A DNA stretch of 56,622 nt, from assembly GCA_022925895.1 (NCBI GenBank), contig JAKSYS010000399.1, positions 1 through 56,622 on the forward strand, read 5' to 3'. Below are positions 42,862 to 54,008 of the stretch, one piece after another. The number at the start of each line of letters is the position of its first letter. The stretch's first letter is position 1. The DNA is from Fragilaria crotonensis (Eukaryota > Bacillariophyta > Fragilariophyceae > Fragilariales > Fragilariaceae). Both the position numbers and the translations under genes were made by a program. Below the pieces are notes generated by a model. It saw nothing but the letters and a program-made list of their open reading frames with translations. It had not been told where the DNA came from and ran no database searches.

Positions 42862-44149
42862 TCGAATTAGTTCGCCATTGACGGACGAACATCATCACTT
42901 GAGCCACTCCTTGTTGAACAACCAGAGACCGGAAACTTGCACCTCCAAGAGCGAGTGGTCCGTACAAGATTGCTTTTTTGGTATTACGGTTGAAACCACA
43001 CCGCGGAACGATAATCGACATTGCTTTCCGTTGGACGTTTTCAAGGCATTGTTTTGATAATGAAGAACTCGCCAAAGGATAGCTGACTGCAGGTAAATAA
43101 CACGCAAAGTAATACGTCCAGGCTTCCAAGCGAGTTAATGGGACCTCCCACAAGAAAGCTGTGATTGAGTCACTTTTTTGCTTCAGCTGCCGGTATTGCT
43201 CGCGTTGCGTCCCCGCTGGATCTTTATAATGACCCAGGGTTTTATGAGCTGTGAATGCAGAAAGGACCCGCAGCTCCGTTCCCGCATCATCTTGGCGTTC
43301 CCGAACTGTGATATTGACTTCCGCGGCAGGATGCTTAGGAACTAACACAGGCGCCCCCTGCATGGAAAATTGCCACTGTAGTATGTGATTTGAGCACTTA
43401 GAGAGCTCGAGAGCCCCCCCGCTCGCCATAAGTAAGTCCGTCCAACATTGCGCATTTGCCTGTGCCTGAGCCACTAATGTTTTCACCGTATTCGGTGACC
43501 CGTCGTCTGCGAAGGAGTTTGTTTGGCCGTTGCAATCATCGACAAAACCGATCAGACCTAAGTCGACTCGAACGTCGTCTTGTGTATCCCAATACGTTGC
43601 TGGATGCGCTTGCGTATCATAGCAATCAAAGAGAGTGCTAGACAAAAAACACCAGATAGCCGGGGAGTTCGCACTTCCTTGGCCCGTCCCATAAATAGGA
43701 AAATCTTGTTCGTGATGATATCCTGTCGGAGAAATACCTAACTCGGTGCGCACATGGAATTCAGCTTTTTCGAGAGTAGCCGCGTTGCTTTCCGTCACTG
43801 TTGCTGGAACGCCGAATTTTTGGCTGACTGTCATACCCAGGTTCGGAATAATTCGGTCGTAACAAGCTGTAGCATCGTAATTTGTAAGAACGACAGGCTT
43901 CCGAGTGGCTCTTGATATCTCAAGTTGGAGTTCTTCAATAAAAACTGGCTCTGTGGCATTCCGATACGGTCTGGAACCAAACTGCCCATCATTCAATAAC
44001 CGAAGATCTTCCGCTTGATGCATCGCTTCGCGCCACTTGATACCAAGAAACAAGTTGAAATCGGCTTCGTAGATGTGGATAACGCGTGTGCGATGCAACC
44101 GAACATTATCGGGGTCTTTAAATAGCATAGTATTTACCACTTTTGCCAC
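42599..44149 (-). CDS. LINE reverse transcriptase domain
   Basis: Palm motifs in order: motif A NYDATACYDRI with D92, motif B YGTGQGSANSP at 153-163, motif C GFVDDC with the D204-D205 pair (FVDD instead of FADD/YADD), and ALELSKCS after it. The upstream fingers read NDGQFGSRPYRNATEP. Around 42770 the family continues in the RNase H frame, so the last 50 residues here are out of frame. The start codon is not meaningful; the domain was translated from upstream. Confidence 0.85.
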   Translation of the reverse strand: MAKVVNTMLFKDPDNVRLHRTRVIHIYEADFNLFLGIKWREAMHQAEDLRLLNDGQFGSRPYRNATEPVFIEELQLEISRATRKPVVLTNYDATACYDRIIPNLGMTVSQKFGVPATVTESNAATLEKAEFHVRTELGISPTGYHHEQDFPIYGTGQGSANSPAIWCFLSSTLFDCYDTQAHPATYWDTQDDVRVDLGLIGFVDDCNGQTNSFADDGSPNTVKTLVAQAQANAQCWTDLLMASGGALELSKCSNHILQWQFSMQGAPVLVPKHPAAEVNITVRERQDDAGTELRVLSAFTAHKTLGHYKDPAGTQREQYRQLKQKSDSITAFLWEVPLTRLEAWTYYFACYLPAVSYPLASSSLSKQCLENVQRKAMSIIVPRCGFNRNTKKAILYGPLALGGASFRSLVVQQGVAQVMMFVRQWRTNSIAGKLLRIAVSWFQSQVGVSYSFLEQVHTPTFGIEMASFPSRLSRQYQCQTPSRYTVHTETSKTTRFLHHGCHSIIGKIHTDRSVSS

Positions 44150-44369
44150 CGCTGGAAGGAATAGCCGCGCTCAATGAGTAGTTGATTAGCGCTAAGCGTA
44201 GGCTTCGTAGGCCTGCTGTCGATAGTTCAAGGTGTCTCGTTTCTCCTATACTCTGGAGTCAAGTCTTCGTCAGCAGCTTCAGAGGAGTATGAATGCCGCG
44301 CGATGAGAGCTTTATAATGCCCTAAGTGCATACCGGAAGGGGACGTTGTAGTGGATTCGGACCAAAGTT

Positions 44370-45289
44370 TCAATTTGCTACAAAATCGTCGTCACTGATA
44401 GTGGGGCGGGTCGTATCCGCGATTGTGGACTGGGCAAATTGGAGGTGACGGAGGAGTAGCTGGATGCTCCCTTCAAAACCAGAATTGTCGAATGTTCCCC
44501 GCAGGAGTTGGTTTTGCGTCTCACTAGTACCAGTGTAGCCCAGCAGTTCCGACAAGGGTGGTATCGTGAACGGGGTACCTTGGGCGACCGAAATGCAACC
44601 GGTTCCTCTCTTGAAGACGAACGATCTCGGATGGGATATCGACTTGGGTCCATTGGACACACGTTTTTGGATCGTCGCCTTCGTTCAGTGGAATTTCTAG
44701 ACGGACAACACTACCTTGGTGGGATTTGCCGCGTACGTGTCTTAGTTTGTCGGTGACTGCTTTGATGTCCTCGGCTTTCATGATCCTGCGCAACCGTTGC
44801 GCAGTGAGCTTATCGGCTTTTGAAATTGATTTTTCCAGGTCGTTGATGCGCTGAAGACGCTCAGAGCTACGGGTCGCAAAACTATCCTTGATGATTCGCT
44901 GACCTCATTTTTGCCCATCTAAGGAGACGTGAGCAATGGCCTTGATTCCTTGGTAGTTCGTCAGTAGGGAGTTCGACTGAATATTCTTGGAGAATGATGG
45001 AACTATCGAGTGCATTTCGGAATGCGGATAAGCATTTCCGAAGGTATTGAACTCGACGTCGTGCTGTAGCTAATGCGACCGACCAAGCTGGCTCATTAAA
45101 CTGTGGAATATGTGCCTCAGCGGCTAGACTTGCAGCTAAAACATCCCGATCTAGTTTTTCCGCATATTGATGCCTGTTTCCCGCATACGTCAACCGCTCG
45201 CCTCGTCGGAAAGCATTGTGCTCCTCAAGGAACTCATACATGTTGTTGATATATTCGGTGACCTGATGAGGGTTTGTTGCTTTGAGCAT
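44370..45289 (-). pseudogene. LINE EN-RT linker, broken in several frames
   Basis: Pieces at 45289-44882, 44793-44524 and 44660-44370 form one protein across frameshifts. The join is visible where one frame ends at RLHFGRP and another continues with QGTPFTIPPLSELLGYTGTS. The helical, charged sequence is typical of the spacer between endonuclease and RT, ending with SGMHLGHYKALIARH just upstream of the RT fingers. Confidence 0.6.
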
Positions 45290-46385
45290 GCGCCGAGCTG
45301 GTGTTGCAAGATCCTGAGTCGGACTGCCGAAGAGTTTGACCGTGTCGAAATCGAAAAGAAACCTCTGTGATCCGAAGATAAGCGAGCATTGAAGGCGTCA
45401 TATCCCATCTTGACCAGCGCCTCTTGGGTCGCTGACTGCCGAGAGCATAATCTAAACACTTGGTGCCACGAGCGTAAGTCGCGGGAACCTTTGATGAGTG
45501 TCGACAAGCACTCAGGCTAACCAACTTCAGTTCTCCTGCAACAAAACTTAAGCCGTCGGGATCAGAACCGAATGCTTCGTTGAAATCCCCGACCAATAAA
45601 ATGTCAGCACCTGCTCGCTGATATACGAGCAACTCTTTGAGCAAATCTCGACGAAATGCTGATCTTGGATTACTTAGTGCGTCCTGAGATTGCAGAAGGA
45701 GGCTTCGTTGTTGGCCTGCCACAGTTAAGTTGCCGTCTTGTCCCCGTTTGTCAACTGGTTGGTAGGCGGATGCAATAACAATTCTTGTCCCCGAACGACC
45801 AACGAATTCTTGAACAACCCACCGACCCCATCGATCTTGTGTTTGACGGATGATCCGACCGGATAAGCTCCCTATGGTTAAGAGGAACGTACCGCCGGGC
45901 TTGTAATGCGTTCGAAACGGGATGGGCGTAGTGCCTGCGATAAACTTTGTTCGATGCCAGTATTGTTTAACCGTATCGTATAAAATACTTCTAATATACA
46001 CTTGAGTGACGTCGAGGTTGTGCTCTTGCCCACAAAAAACGTCCCCTTGAACTTCTTGAAGAACTTTGCATACGTCGTTGAGTTGTCCACCTCTTCGGTC
46101 TAAAGATAAACCATTGACGTTTTGAACGTAAACTCGGGTACAATTGGGCGCTTTGGAGGTGAGAATATCTCCCCAAGGGTAATTCTCGCGTTGGTTGCTC
46201 CGAGTAAGCGAACTTGGCTGACGTCCGTGCTTGTCGGAGTCTTCCAAAAAATTGCTTTGGGACATAGCCTTACTAAATAGATTTTTCCATTGCGCTTGTG
46301 CGCTCTCCAATGAATGTCTCGCATTTGAACCTTCTCCCAAAGCTGATGTCCCTTGGACGGCTGCGATGCTTCCTTGTGTACTCAT
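45234..46385 (-). CDS. LINE APE-type endonuclease domain
   Basis: Exonuclease-endonuclease-phosphatase fold motifs in order: NVNGL, GQEHNLD with the metal-binding Glu, ASAYQP, VGDFNEAFG with the catalytic Asp/Asn, and CLDYALGS. The frame departs from the family around 45430. It would nick the target DNA for target-primed reverse transcription. A Ser/Gln-rich leader of about 70 residues precedes it. Confidence 0.8.
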   Translation of the reverse strand: MSTQGSIAAVQGTSALGEGSNARHSLESAQAQWKNLFSKAMSQSNFLEDSDKHGRQPSSLTRSNQRENYPWGDILTSKAPNCTRVYVQNVNGLSLDRRGGQLNDVCKVLQEVQGDVFCGQEHNLDVTQVYIRSILYDTVKQYWHRTKFIAGTTPIPFRTHYKPGGTFLLTIGSLSGRIIRQTQDRWGRWVVQEFVGRSGTRIVIASAYQPVDKRGQDGNLTVAGQQRSLLLQSQDALSNPRSAFRRDLLKELLVYQRAGADILLVGDFNEAFGSDPDGLSFVAGELKLVSLSACRHSSKVPATYARGTKCLDYALGSQRPKRRWSRWDMTPSMLAYLRITEVSFRFRHGQTLRQSDSGSCNTSSAHAQSNKPSSGHRIYQQHV

Positions 46386-49300
46386 GCTTCAGTCGCTCCA
46401 GCTTGATCCGAGGGATAGGTGTATTGGGAATCAAGGGGAGCGGGTAATGGATAAGGCGTCGGTTGGGTTAGGACAGGCGACATACTAGGGTCATGCGGGG
46501 GAAGATTGACCTGAGCAGGGCTGCTGATGATGTCCGGAGAGTCGAAGGCTTCATCAAGGTTAGTACATACTTCCATAAGCTCAACTTCGGAGTTACAACC
46601 AGGAGAATCGTTGGAACTGTAGACTTGATGAGAATGGTCATGCTGTTGCTTCTTGTTACCGAGTTTCCGATGCGAACGTTGTTTCTTCTTTTCCGGGGAA
46701 CAATAAACCTTTGAGGAGGCGGACGAAGTGACGGACTGGGCGTTGGACTGTGACGACCCTGAAGCAGAACTTGCGCTACTTGTAGAGCATAAGTCCGTAA
46801 CGTGTCTTTGAGACAGCACCGACTTGGAAGGTGGTTTGTCCATGGAGGCCACCGCAGTGATTGGTCCTGGTTCTCGATCAAATTCCATTTTGTCGCCAAG
46901 CCTTCCATAAAGGCAGACAACTTTTCAAAATGTGCATGTAAATCGAGCATTGTAGTCGACATCTTGTGTTGACATTCCATATTTGTCAGTAACCGATTGT
47001 TCATTTCTGTAAATTGTTTTTCCGTGAGAACTTTCATCTCCTCCATATCTGCGGAGATATGTTTCTGAAGTTCGCCAGATTTCTCGATCTGTTCGGTTGC
47101 CTTCTCCACTTTGTCCGACACCGCGGCCAATTTTTTATCGAATTCGTCGATCCTTGTGAACTGTTGTTCGATTGATTGTAACCGCATTGAAGACTTTCGG
47201 CCTGATACATCAAGTGCTTCCAACTTCTAATGCGAGAAACTTGGTATCCGACGAAGTTCTAGAAGCGTGCGTGAGGGAATGTGTTGACCCGGCGCTCCGA
47301 TCTTCATCAGTGCCGATGGATGTATCGCCTCCTGCACTATTGAGATCGGCTGCTACCTGGCCTTGTTTGGTCTTCCATGCGTTGCGAAGGGGTCTCATTG
47401 GGTTGGAGGCCTCCATTGGTGTGGGCCACTCTGGACTGCCTTCCGATCGTCGTTTACTGATGTGATTTTGGGCGCGGTTGACCTCCCCTTCTGCTCGAGC
47501 GTTCGGGAAAGTAGAAACTTGCTCTTGAATGTTGTCATGCCACCCTGCTGCCGTTGAGAGCTTGTCTAGGAACGATACATTAGCGGCAATTTCGGCTTGG
47601 ATGTGAATGACATCCGGTAAACCTGGAATCTTGTCCCGGTAACGTGCTTCCGTTGGTTGGGTGGATACAGGCGTGATTTGTAGGACCTCCACTCTTGTTG
47701 AACCTTCTGCAAATACTGGCTTGGGACCAACAAGTAAGCTTTATGATCGGGTGGTCCGTTCACTACATCGCAAAGTGCTGGGGAGACGTTGTCTACCGCC
47801 AGTATTGTTGCTGCCCATTCTCGAGTAGACCGTTCGATCGTGGTTCCATCTGCATTATATTCAATACGTGCTTGATCGAGATGGTTGATGGTCGGCGTCA
47901 TAGGAATGGCCTTCAGAGAGCGTGCCCACCTTTCATGTACCTGAAAATGGCTGCGAATTTTTCATCTGTCATTGTACCTAATGCGTATCTTGGGATGAAG
48001 AGAGCACTCCGTGACCTGTTAAAACTGGAAGCAACGCATGACATAGGGCATCACGTGTTTCTCTCGCATTGGATACGAAGATGTGGTATCAACTGATCCA
48101 TTGGAGACTTTTTGTACCGGACGATGTCAAAGTATGGGGTGTTGGTGGGAAGCACGCTGCGCAAGAATTGAGTATATCGATGAAGCTGGGTGGTGTTGGG
48201 AGCTTTCAAGAGGACGTATCCTGCGATGACCATTTTTCCACTTGTGCTCTTGGAATTTGAGATCGATAACTCCACTCTTTTGGCCTTGAGAACTCCTGCC
48301 GTAATGTTTGACCGCAACCACTGCCCTGGAGTAATGCTGAAACCGATCCGAAGTCCAAAATGATCTGGCGCTGGGAATGAACGATTGTTATAACAGGAGT
48401 GATAAAGTCTCGAAGTTCTTCTGCAATCATGCTCGGTGCCGATTTGGACACAGAGAGGTCTTCGCTCTCCCACCTGTAGAGAATTCCTACCTCATGGGGA
48501 ATCAGTTCCTGAACGATGTCATAAATGGCTTCATTCAGTTTCTTTTTATCTTTCTCGTATGCATGAGTGTTCTCAGGTGGTGTCCATTTGACATTTACTC
48601 GATGAGTACCGTCGTTTGTGGGAATATTCGGGAAAGGGAAGACTTCAACTGTGTGGGCACTGAGTTTTCACTTGCCAACTCGGGATGTGGATTATCGGTC
48701 ATTGCCTGCGAGTCAACTTCTTTCTTCTTCGATGTCTTCGGTAACTGTGGTCACAGGTGGGAGACCTTGAGACCAGGAGAGCTTTGAGAATCGTTTCTTT
48801 TTGGTGGATTCTGTTTCGTTGCACTTTTGAAAGCCGACAATGCCAAACTACTGGGAGACTCATCCTCCAATGACTCTAGGAGGCGATCAGGTGAGACGGT
48901 TGTGGTATTGTTGGTGGGTGGTGGTTCGTTATCGGTAGACTTCGGAGGGCTTTTGGAACGTCTCCGCCCCATGACTGGAATCCAATCCGTCTGGTCGTCG
49001 GTATCCATCGGTGTCGTCATAAACGGCATGGTTTTCCAAGAATAGGCTAACGTGTCCGTGTCATGAAGAGTAGAAGGATCATAATGAGAAGGTACTCTCT
49101 GAAACGTTCATCGCCCAGGCATTTAACTGCGGTGGGATATCCATCTCTTGATCTACATGGAACCGAAAATTGTACCAGATCGAACGATGCACTTGAAGCG
49201 GATCTGACTCCATTGCAGCCCAAAGTTTATCACATTCGAAACAGTCTTCGAAGACGAAGAAACCTAAATAGAGGTAACGAAACCAATTTTCTTTGGTGCC

Positions 49301-49531
49301 GTGCTGACGATAAGCGTACGCGTTTGCATCGCGTCGAGCGCGTTCTTCAGCCGAAAACCAATCGGGACCGTTTGGAGTTGGATGATCGAACCACTGGTCG
49401 CAACGAAAACTATACAAAGGATGCGATAGTTCTGCTTCCGCTGGGAAAGCTGACGGAGGCGTTGATTGCCTCCTTTCCGGCATGGTCATGGTGGTGAGGT
49501 TACGCGACAACTTCCTATTCGGTGTACGCAA
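46382..49531 (-). pseudogene. LINE ORF1 (gag-like), fragmented
   Basis: At least six minus-strand pieces (49531-49079, 49029-48751, 48473-48051, 47901-47566, 47692-47210, 47223-46382) form one protein broken by frameshifts. The middle has a conserved-looking core (ITPGQWLRSNITAGVLKAK, then VIAGYVLLKAPNTTQLHRY). The C-terminal piece has a clear heptad coiled coil (about 110 residues, VSDKVEKATEQIEKSGELQK), as expected for ORF1 trimerisation, followed by a Ser/Pro-rich tail. No zinc knuckle is seen. Confidence 0.55.
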
Positions 49532-50434
49532 TTACGGTCGAAGGACAGAACGTATTTGCGAAAACTAAACTAGAAAATTGTGTGGTACTTGGACACTTGG
49601 AGTACCGTAGCTACTGGCTGCTAGCTGCTGCTACTAGTATGTGTAGCACCATGTATCCGTTATCAGTTATGACTGTTAGAAAATCAGATTCACTCGTACC
49701 ACAGCGGCCATAAACCCTAAACCCAGTGCAAAGATGTGTTACCCACGACGTAGTGTGGTCGAAAGTTACTCAAGACAGGCAATTAGGTCAATCAATATAT
49801 GCATATATCAATACATTCTCTCATTACATGTACATGTATACAGTTGACAACCTTAACAATATTTTCTATGTAAACGTCGTACTTTCCGATCAAATGTGAA
49901 TTGTGAGGCTGCCAGGTACCTTGTACATAGCGACGACTAATACTTCAGAAATTAAAAAAAATTAAGAATGACCTCAAATGCGGCATGCTGGCATAATTCA
50001 GGAATAGGCTTGTCGGCTTGTCATCGCCTCCATGTCAATCGACATCAGCTGCAATGAGTGCAATGAGGGCAATAGGTGTTCGATGGAGCATTATAACATT
50101 GTTATTCTCACTCAACACAAAGTGTCGGTGACACTGGATTTCTTAGCTTGGCAGACACAACTTTGTTATGTTAGGCATCCGTATATGTATATATGTTTAT
50201 CGTTGACTACTGTGTCTGGTGTACCAGAACTGGTTTCCTTGTCTGGAGCAGTCCGACAACTTCAGTCGCTAAATAATACAAGAGCACGTTCCTTTCGTTC
50301 TTGAACTTTTGGCAGACGTTCCCGGAGCAGGCTGTCCTCCTACTCCGAGTGCCGGGAACCCAGTTTGAATCTACTATACCTACTTCATACATACAAAAAG
50401 GGACCTTAAGAAGAAAGGCACTACTCGGCGTGCC
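49532..50434. other. Intergenic between the LINE and the right duplication copy
   Basis: AT-rich, no gene. It probably includes the LINE 5' UTR and the upstream flank of the second ATPase. Confidence 0.4.
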
Positions 50435-50491
50435 TCGTGGAGGTCATAAAGTCGAAGTCATAAAATCAATCATGCGACTTCATTGAGAACA

Positions 50492-53400
50492 ATGGAGATG
50501 CGGCTGGATATAAACGTGGCGGCGTGTGATTTGAGCTCCGTCACGGATAGCTTTTACCCTCGCAGCGAGGAGGGTAATGATACGTTGGAGTTCTCACCGG
50601 TCTTTGATGAAGTCGTGCTGTACGGTCGAAGTTGGGAGACAAACCTTTTGCTGGACGCATTTTCCCGATTGTCCAGCAATGATCAAACCCAGAAAGTGAC
50701 GAAAATTATCGTCCATGGCGATGCAGGATCTGGAAAAACATCGCTCGTCAATCTTCTTCGTAAGCCGGTATTCGATAGCAATGGCTTCTTTGCGTCAGGA
50801 AAGTATTTTCAAAATTCGGCAGTTCAAGAACCGAACTCCGCCATCATGGCAGCTATTTCGGATTTGTGCGATCTCCTCATTCAATCGCCAGACTTTACGG
50901 AAGAACGACGAATTCAGTTTCAGCAAAAACTGGGAGTAGAAAATGGACGCGTTTTGGAGAAGTGCATAACCAATCTGTCTCCCCTCCTTCGCAAAGCACA
51001 TGACGACGGCGGCGGAGGCGCTGATACGTCGGTTAGGAACATAGCGGCGTATACCAAGTTCATGGTGGCCTTCAAAACCTTTTTGCAAGCCGTGTCTTGC
51101 GACGAGCATCCGATAGTGCTTTTCTTCGATGACATTCAGTGGATGGACGAAGACTCAAGAAAGCTGATTGAGGTCCTGCTTCATGACCAAGAGCTTTCGA
51201 ACATCATGATCATTTTGTCTTATCGCAACGAAGAGTCCGCAAGTGTTGCTGATATCTTCAATAAGATCACGAGTAACGAAGACACGTTGGATCTACCGCT
51301 GGATAATCTTGACCCCGATGCTATTCTGGCGCTCGTCTCTAGCATCATTGGAGCTTCTACCTCCTCGACAAAAGAGTTGAGCAGCATCATTTCAAAGAAA
51401 ACGATGGGAAATCCGTATCATGTGATGAAGCTCCTCGAATATCTTCAGTTGGAGGGATTGCTGGTGGAAAATTCAAACACGGGATTGTGGGAGTTTGACG
51501 CGGATCAGATTCAAAGTGAAGTAACGATCTCTATCACATTAGCAGACATCCTGGCGAGGAAAGTACAGTCGCTCCCAAGTAGGGTTCAAGAAAGTCTCAA
51601 GATTGCCTCTCTGCTTGGTTATCGATTTACTGACGAACTTGTGGTGCAAGTAAAGTCATATCTTCTTGACCACTTCGGAGGAGATGAGTTGGACGAGAGA
51701 CTGCATTCTAGTGAAACATTTTCAGTGCAGAAGGCAGCGACGGCAATAGATGACGCTGTACGCGAAGGCTTTGTCGAGAAGACCAAAGTAGGATATCAAT
51801 TTAGCCACGACACAATCCAAACTTCATTTCAGTCCTTGATTGCTGAGGACGAGAAGGGACAAATGCATGAAGCCATTGGAAACGTCTTGCTGGCTATTGG
51901 TGATGCTGAATCGAGGTATCGTGCATCTGTGCACCTCTTTAATGCGCCTAACTTCGTACGTGGTGACGCGAATCGTGTTGAGTTGGCTCGTCTTCATCTT
52001 GAAGCAGCCAAGTACTGCAAGGAGAGGAGTGCATTTATTGACGCGGCGGCGGCGCTTCGTCGTGGACTCGCAACGTTGGATGATGCGCGAAAGTGGACTG
52101 ATTTCTTCGATTTAGCATTTGAAACGACAGTAACTCTTGCAAGAATGGAGCTCATCGTAGGCAAATATGACTCTTGCACGGAGATGACAAACGAAGTTCT
52201 ACATCGTGCCAAGACAACGGGAATGAGTATCGATGCATTGATAATCGGGGTTGAATGTATCATGGCGCAGAATGATATGGAGGCTTCAATCGGTGCTGCC
52301 AACGGTGCATTGGCTTCATTGGGATTAAATGTACCTCGAAAGGTATCCTTTCCACTCCTCGCTTCGAATCTTTTGAAGATGAGTTTCTTTATTGGTCGAA
52401 AGTCCGATGACGACATCTTGGGCTTGCCGATAATGAGAGATGAGGCGTCGACAGCTACAGCACGAATACTGGTTAATTTGTGCATGTACTGTTTCCTGAC
52501 AGATGAAGCGATTCTCGGGGTTTACGCAGCTCTTCTGACGCTACAATTGACATTCAAAGGCGGACAAAACGTTTACTCAGCTTTTGCCTTGGCGACTTAT
52601 GGTGTTGCACAGCTTTTCAATGGCAACTATCGTGGAGCATACAGATTCGGCAAGCTTGCCCTCGCCCTTCTGGACAAAATGCAGGTTCGAGATGCGGTTT
52701 GTGCCACAACAGCCTTGTCGCTTGCATTGCTGGTACATTGGTACGAGCCAGTTCGGGGTACGCCAGAGACTCTCCGACGAGCTGCGAGTATTGGGTTTGA
52801 AGTCGGTGATGTTCTTTACGGGACATACTGTCTCGCCATGATGTATGGCACAGAAATCGTTCTGGGGACGAATCTTGAACAATTAGAAGCCTCGATGAGG
52901 GAAGATGCTCGATCAGTAGCTGCGCTTTCGCAGGAGGCTATGGATATGTGGAGGCAACCAGTCATGCAGTACGTCCTAAACTTACGAAATGATGGATCGC
53001 TGAGCTGGCAGGACTTGACGACCCTAACCGGAGAATTCATGGATGAAGCCACGTATATTCGCCGAGCGCTCGCATCGAGCCATCGAATACTCGTTATGAT
53101 GACTTTGAACTATAAGGCTACTCTGGCATGTTACTTCGGATTCTGGTCAATGGCTGAATCTATTTTCATTGAGGTGATGTCTATGGGGAAGACTTTCTTC
53201 TTCTGCAATGCCGCAATGTCAAACGCTGTATTTGGTGGAATCGCATCCTATTCTTGCTACCAACAAAGTGGGAAACGAAAACACCTTAGACTGGCAAGAA
53301 AGAATCGCACCCGACTCGCATCCGCCGTTTCGCGTGGCTGTGTGAATGCCCACTTGTATCTGTCCTTTTTGGACGCCGAGGATTTGGCGATCCGAAAATC

Positions 53401-53788
53401 AGCGAAGCCCTTTGCTGTTGTTGCCGCCTATAACACTGCCATTGAAAAGTTCGATTCTGTTGGCTTTCCCATGGTGGCGTACGCTCATGAGAGAGGCTTC
53501 TTTCAAGCCAAACTCGGCAATCGTAACGAAGCTGTGGTTTGTTTTCAAAAGGCGCTGGACCTGTACTACAACACCTGGGGCTCCACAGCGAGACACGACT
53601 GGTTGGTTGAACACAGCGAACATGCTCTGGGAAGGATAGAACTTGTGTCGAAAAGTGACCCTCCAATTCATTTGATTTTGACACTGTCAAGGATGACATC
53701 ACCTTGTGATCACATGTGTGTGCGCTCGCGACCTTTAGATAGAGTTGGCAACTGGCAGTGGCATCATGGATTTATGGAAAGTCATTGA
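50492..53788 (+). CDS. Large STAND-like AAA ATPase with helical-repeat C-terminus, copy B
   Basis: The first ATG in frame is 50492. The ATG aligned to the copy A start (50472) is followed at once by a TGA, so the first dozen residues differ. Walker A is GDAGSGKT at about 76-83, and Walker B reads IVLFFDDIQW. The TPR-like C-terminal half matches copy A. Near 53490 two single codons are missing relative to copy A. Near 53670-53680 an indel shifts the frame, so the protein runs on to 53788 with an unrelated tail of about 30 residues. Without it, it would end DDITL at 53709 like copy A. Both copies keep all catalytic motifs, suggesting each is or was recently functional. Confidence 0.78.
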   Translation: MEMRLDINVAACDLSSVTDSFYPRSEEGNDTLEFSPVFDEVVLYGRSWETNLLLDAFSRLSSNDQTQKVTKIIVHGDAGSGKTSLVNLLRKPVFDSNGFFASGKYFQNSAVQEPNSAIMAAISDLCDLLIQSPDFTEERRIQFQQKLGVENGRVLEKCITNLSPLLRKAHDDGGGGADTSVRNIAAYTKFMVAFKTFLQAVSCDEHPIVLFFDDIQWMDEDSRKLIEVLLHDQELSNIMIILSYRNEESASVADIFNKITSNEDTLDLPLDNLDPDAILALVSSIIGASTSSTKELSSIISKKTMGNPYHVMKLLEYLQLEGLLVENSNTGLWEFDADQIQSEVTISITLADILARKVQSLPSRVQESLKIASLLGYRFTDELVVQVKSYLLDHFGGDELDERLHSSETFSVQKAATAIDDAVREGFVEKTKVGYQFSHDTIQTSFQSLIAEDEKGQMHEAIGNVLLAIGDAESRYRASVHLFNAPNFVRGDANRVELARLHLEAAKYCKERSAFIDAAAALRRGLATLDDARKWTDFFDLAFETTVTLARMELIVGKYDSCTEMTNEVLHRAKTTGMSIDALIIGVECIMAQNDMEASIGAANGALASLGLNVPRKVSFPLLASNLLKMSFFIGRKSDDDILGLPIMRDEASTATARILVNLCMYCFLTDEAILGVYAALLTLQLTFKGGQNVYSAFALATYGVAQLFNGNYRGAYRFGKLALALLDKMQVRDAVCATTALSLALLVHWYEPVRGTPETLRRAASIGFEVGDVLYGTYCLAMMYGTEIVLGTNLEQLEASMREDARSVAALSQEAMDMWRQPVMQYVLNLRNDGSLSWQDLTTLTGEFMDEATYIRRALASSHRILVMMTLNYKATLACYFGFWSMAESIFIEVMSMGKTFFFCNAAMSNAVFGGIASYSCYQQSGKRKHLRLARKNRTRLASAVSRGCVNAHLYLSFLDAEDLAIRKSAKPFAVVAAYNTAIEKFDSVGFPMVAYAHERGFFQAKLGNRNEAVVCFQKALDLYYNTWGSTARHDWLVEHSEHALGRIELVSKSDPPIHLILTLSRMTSPCDHMCVRSRPLDRVGNWQWHHGFMESH

Positions 53789-54008
53789 ATTCGTGCCAAA
53801 CAAATTATGATAGAGACAATGTCGAGGAAGATTCAGGGCAGGGATTGAATTTGTATAGGATATCTCTATTCTATCTGTGCTGACTTGCCATTGTGTTAGA
53901 TGTCATTCCACCACAAGTAGGAAAGCAACAACGACTAGACGATATCTTCTGGGGTGTCACTTGTGCCGTAATGTTTTATAAAACATACTGGAACACAAAT
54001 CTCTCTCT

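Larger units (their letters stand above)
40480..49531 (-). mobile_element. Non-LTR retrotransposon (LINE) with APE endonuclease, RT and RNase H, decayed
   Basis: On the minus strand, in order, come a gag-like ORF1 (49531-46382), an APE-type endonuclease (46385-45234), a linker, reverse transcriptase (44149-42599) and RNase H with a zinc knuckle (42861-40480). EN-RT-RNase H order fits I-like LINEs. Many frameshifts separate the domains, so the copy is dead or poorly sequenced. The ends are approximate because no target duplication was found. It lies between the two copies of the segmental duplication. Confidence 0.8.

Noticed and set aside
49709-50434. Possible LINE 5' end or promoter
   Set aside because: No target duplication or recognisable 5' UTR motif could be found, so no boundary is claimed.
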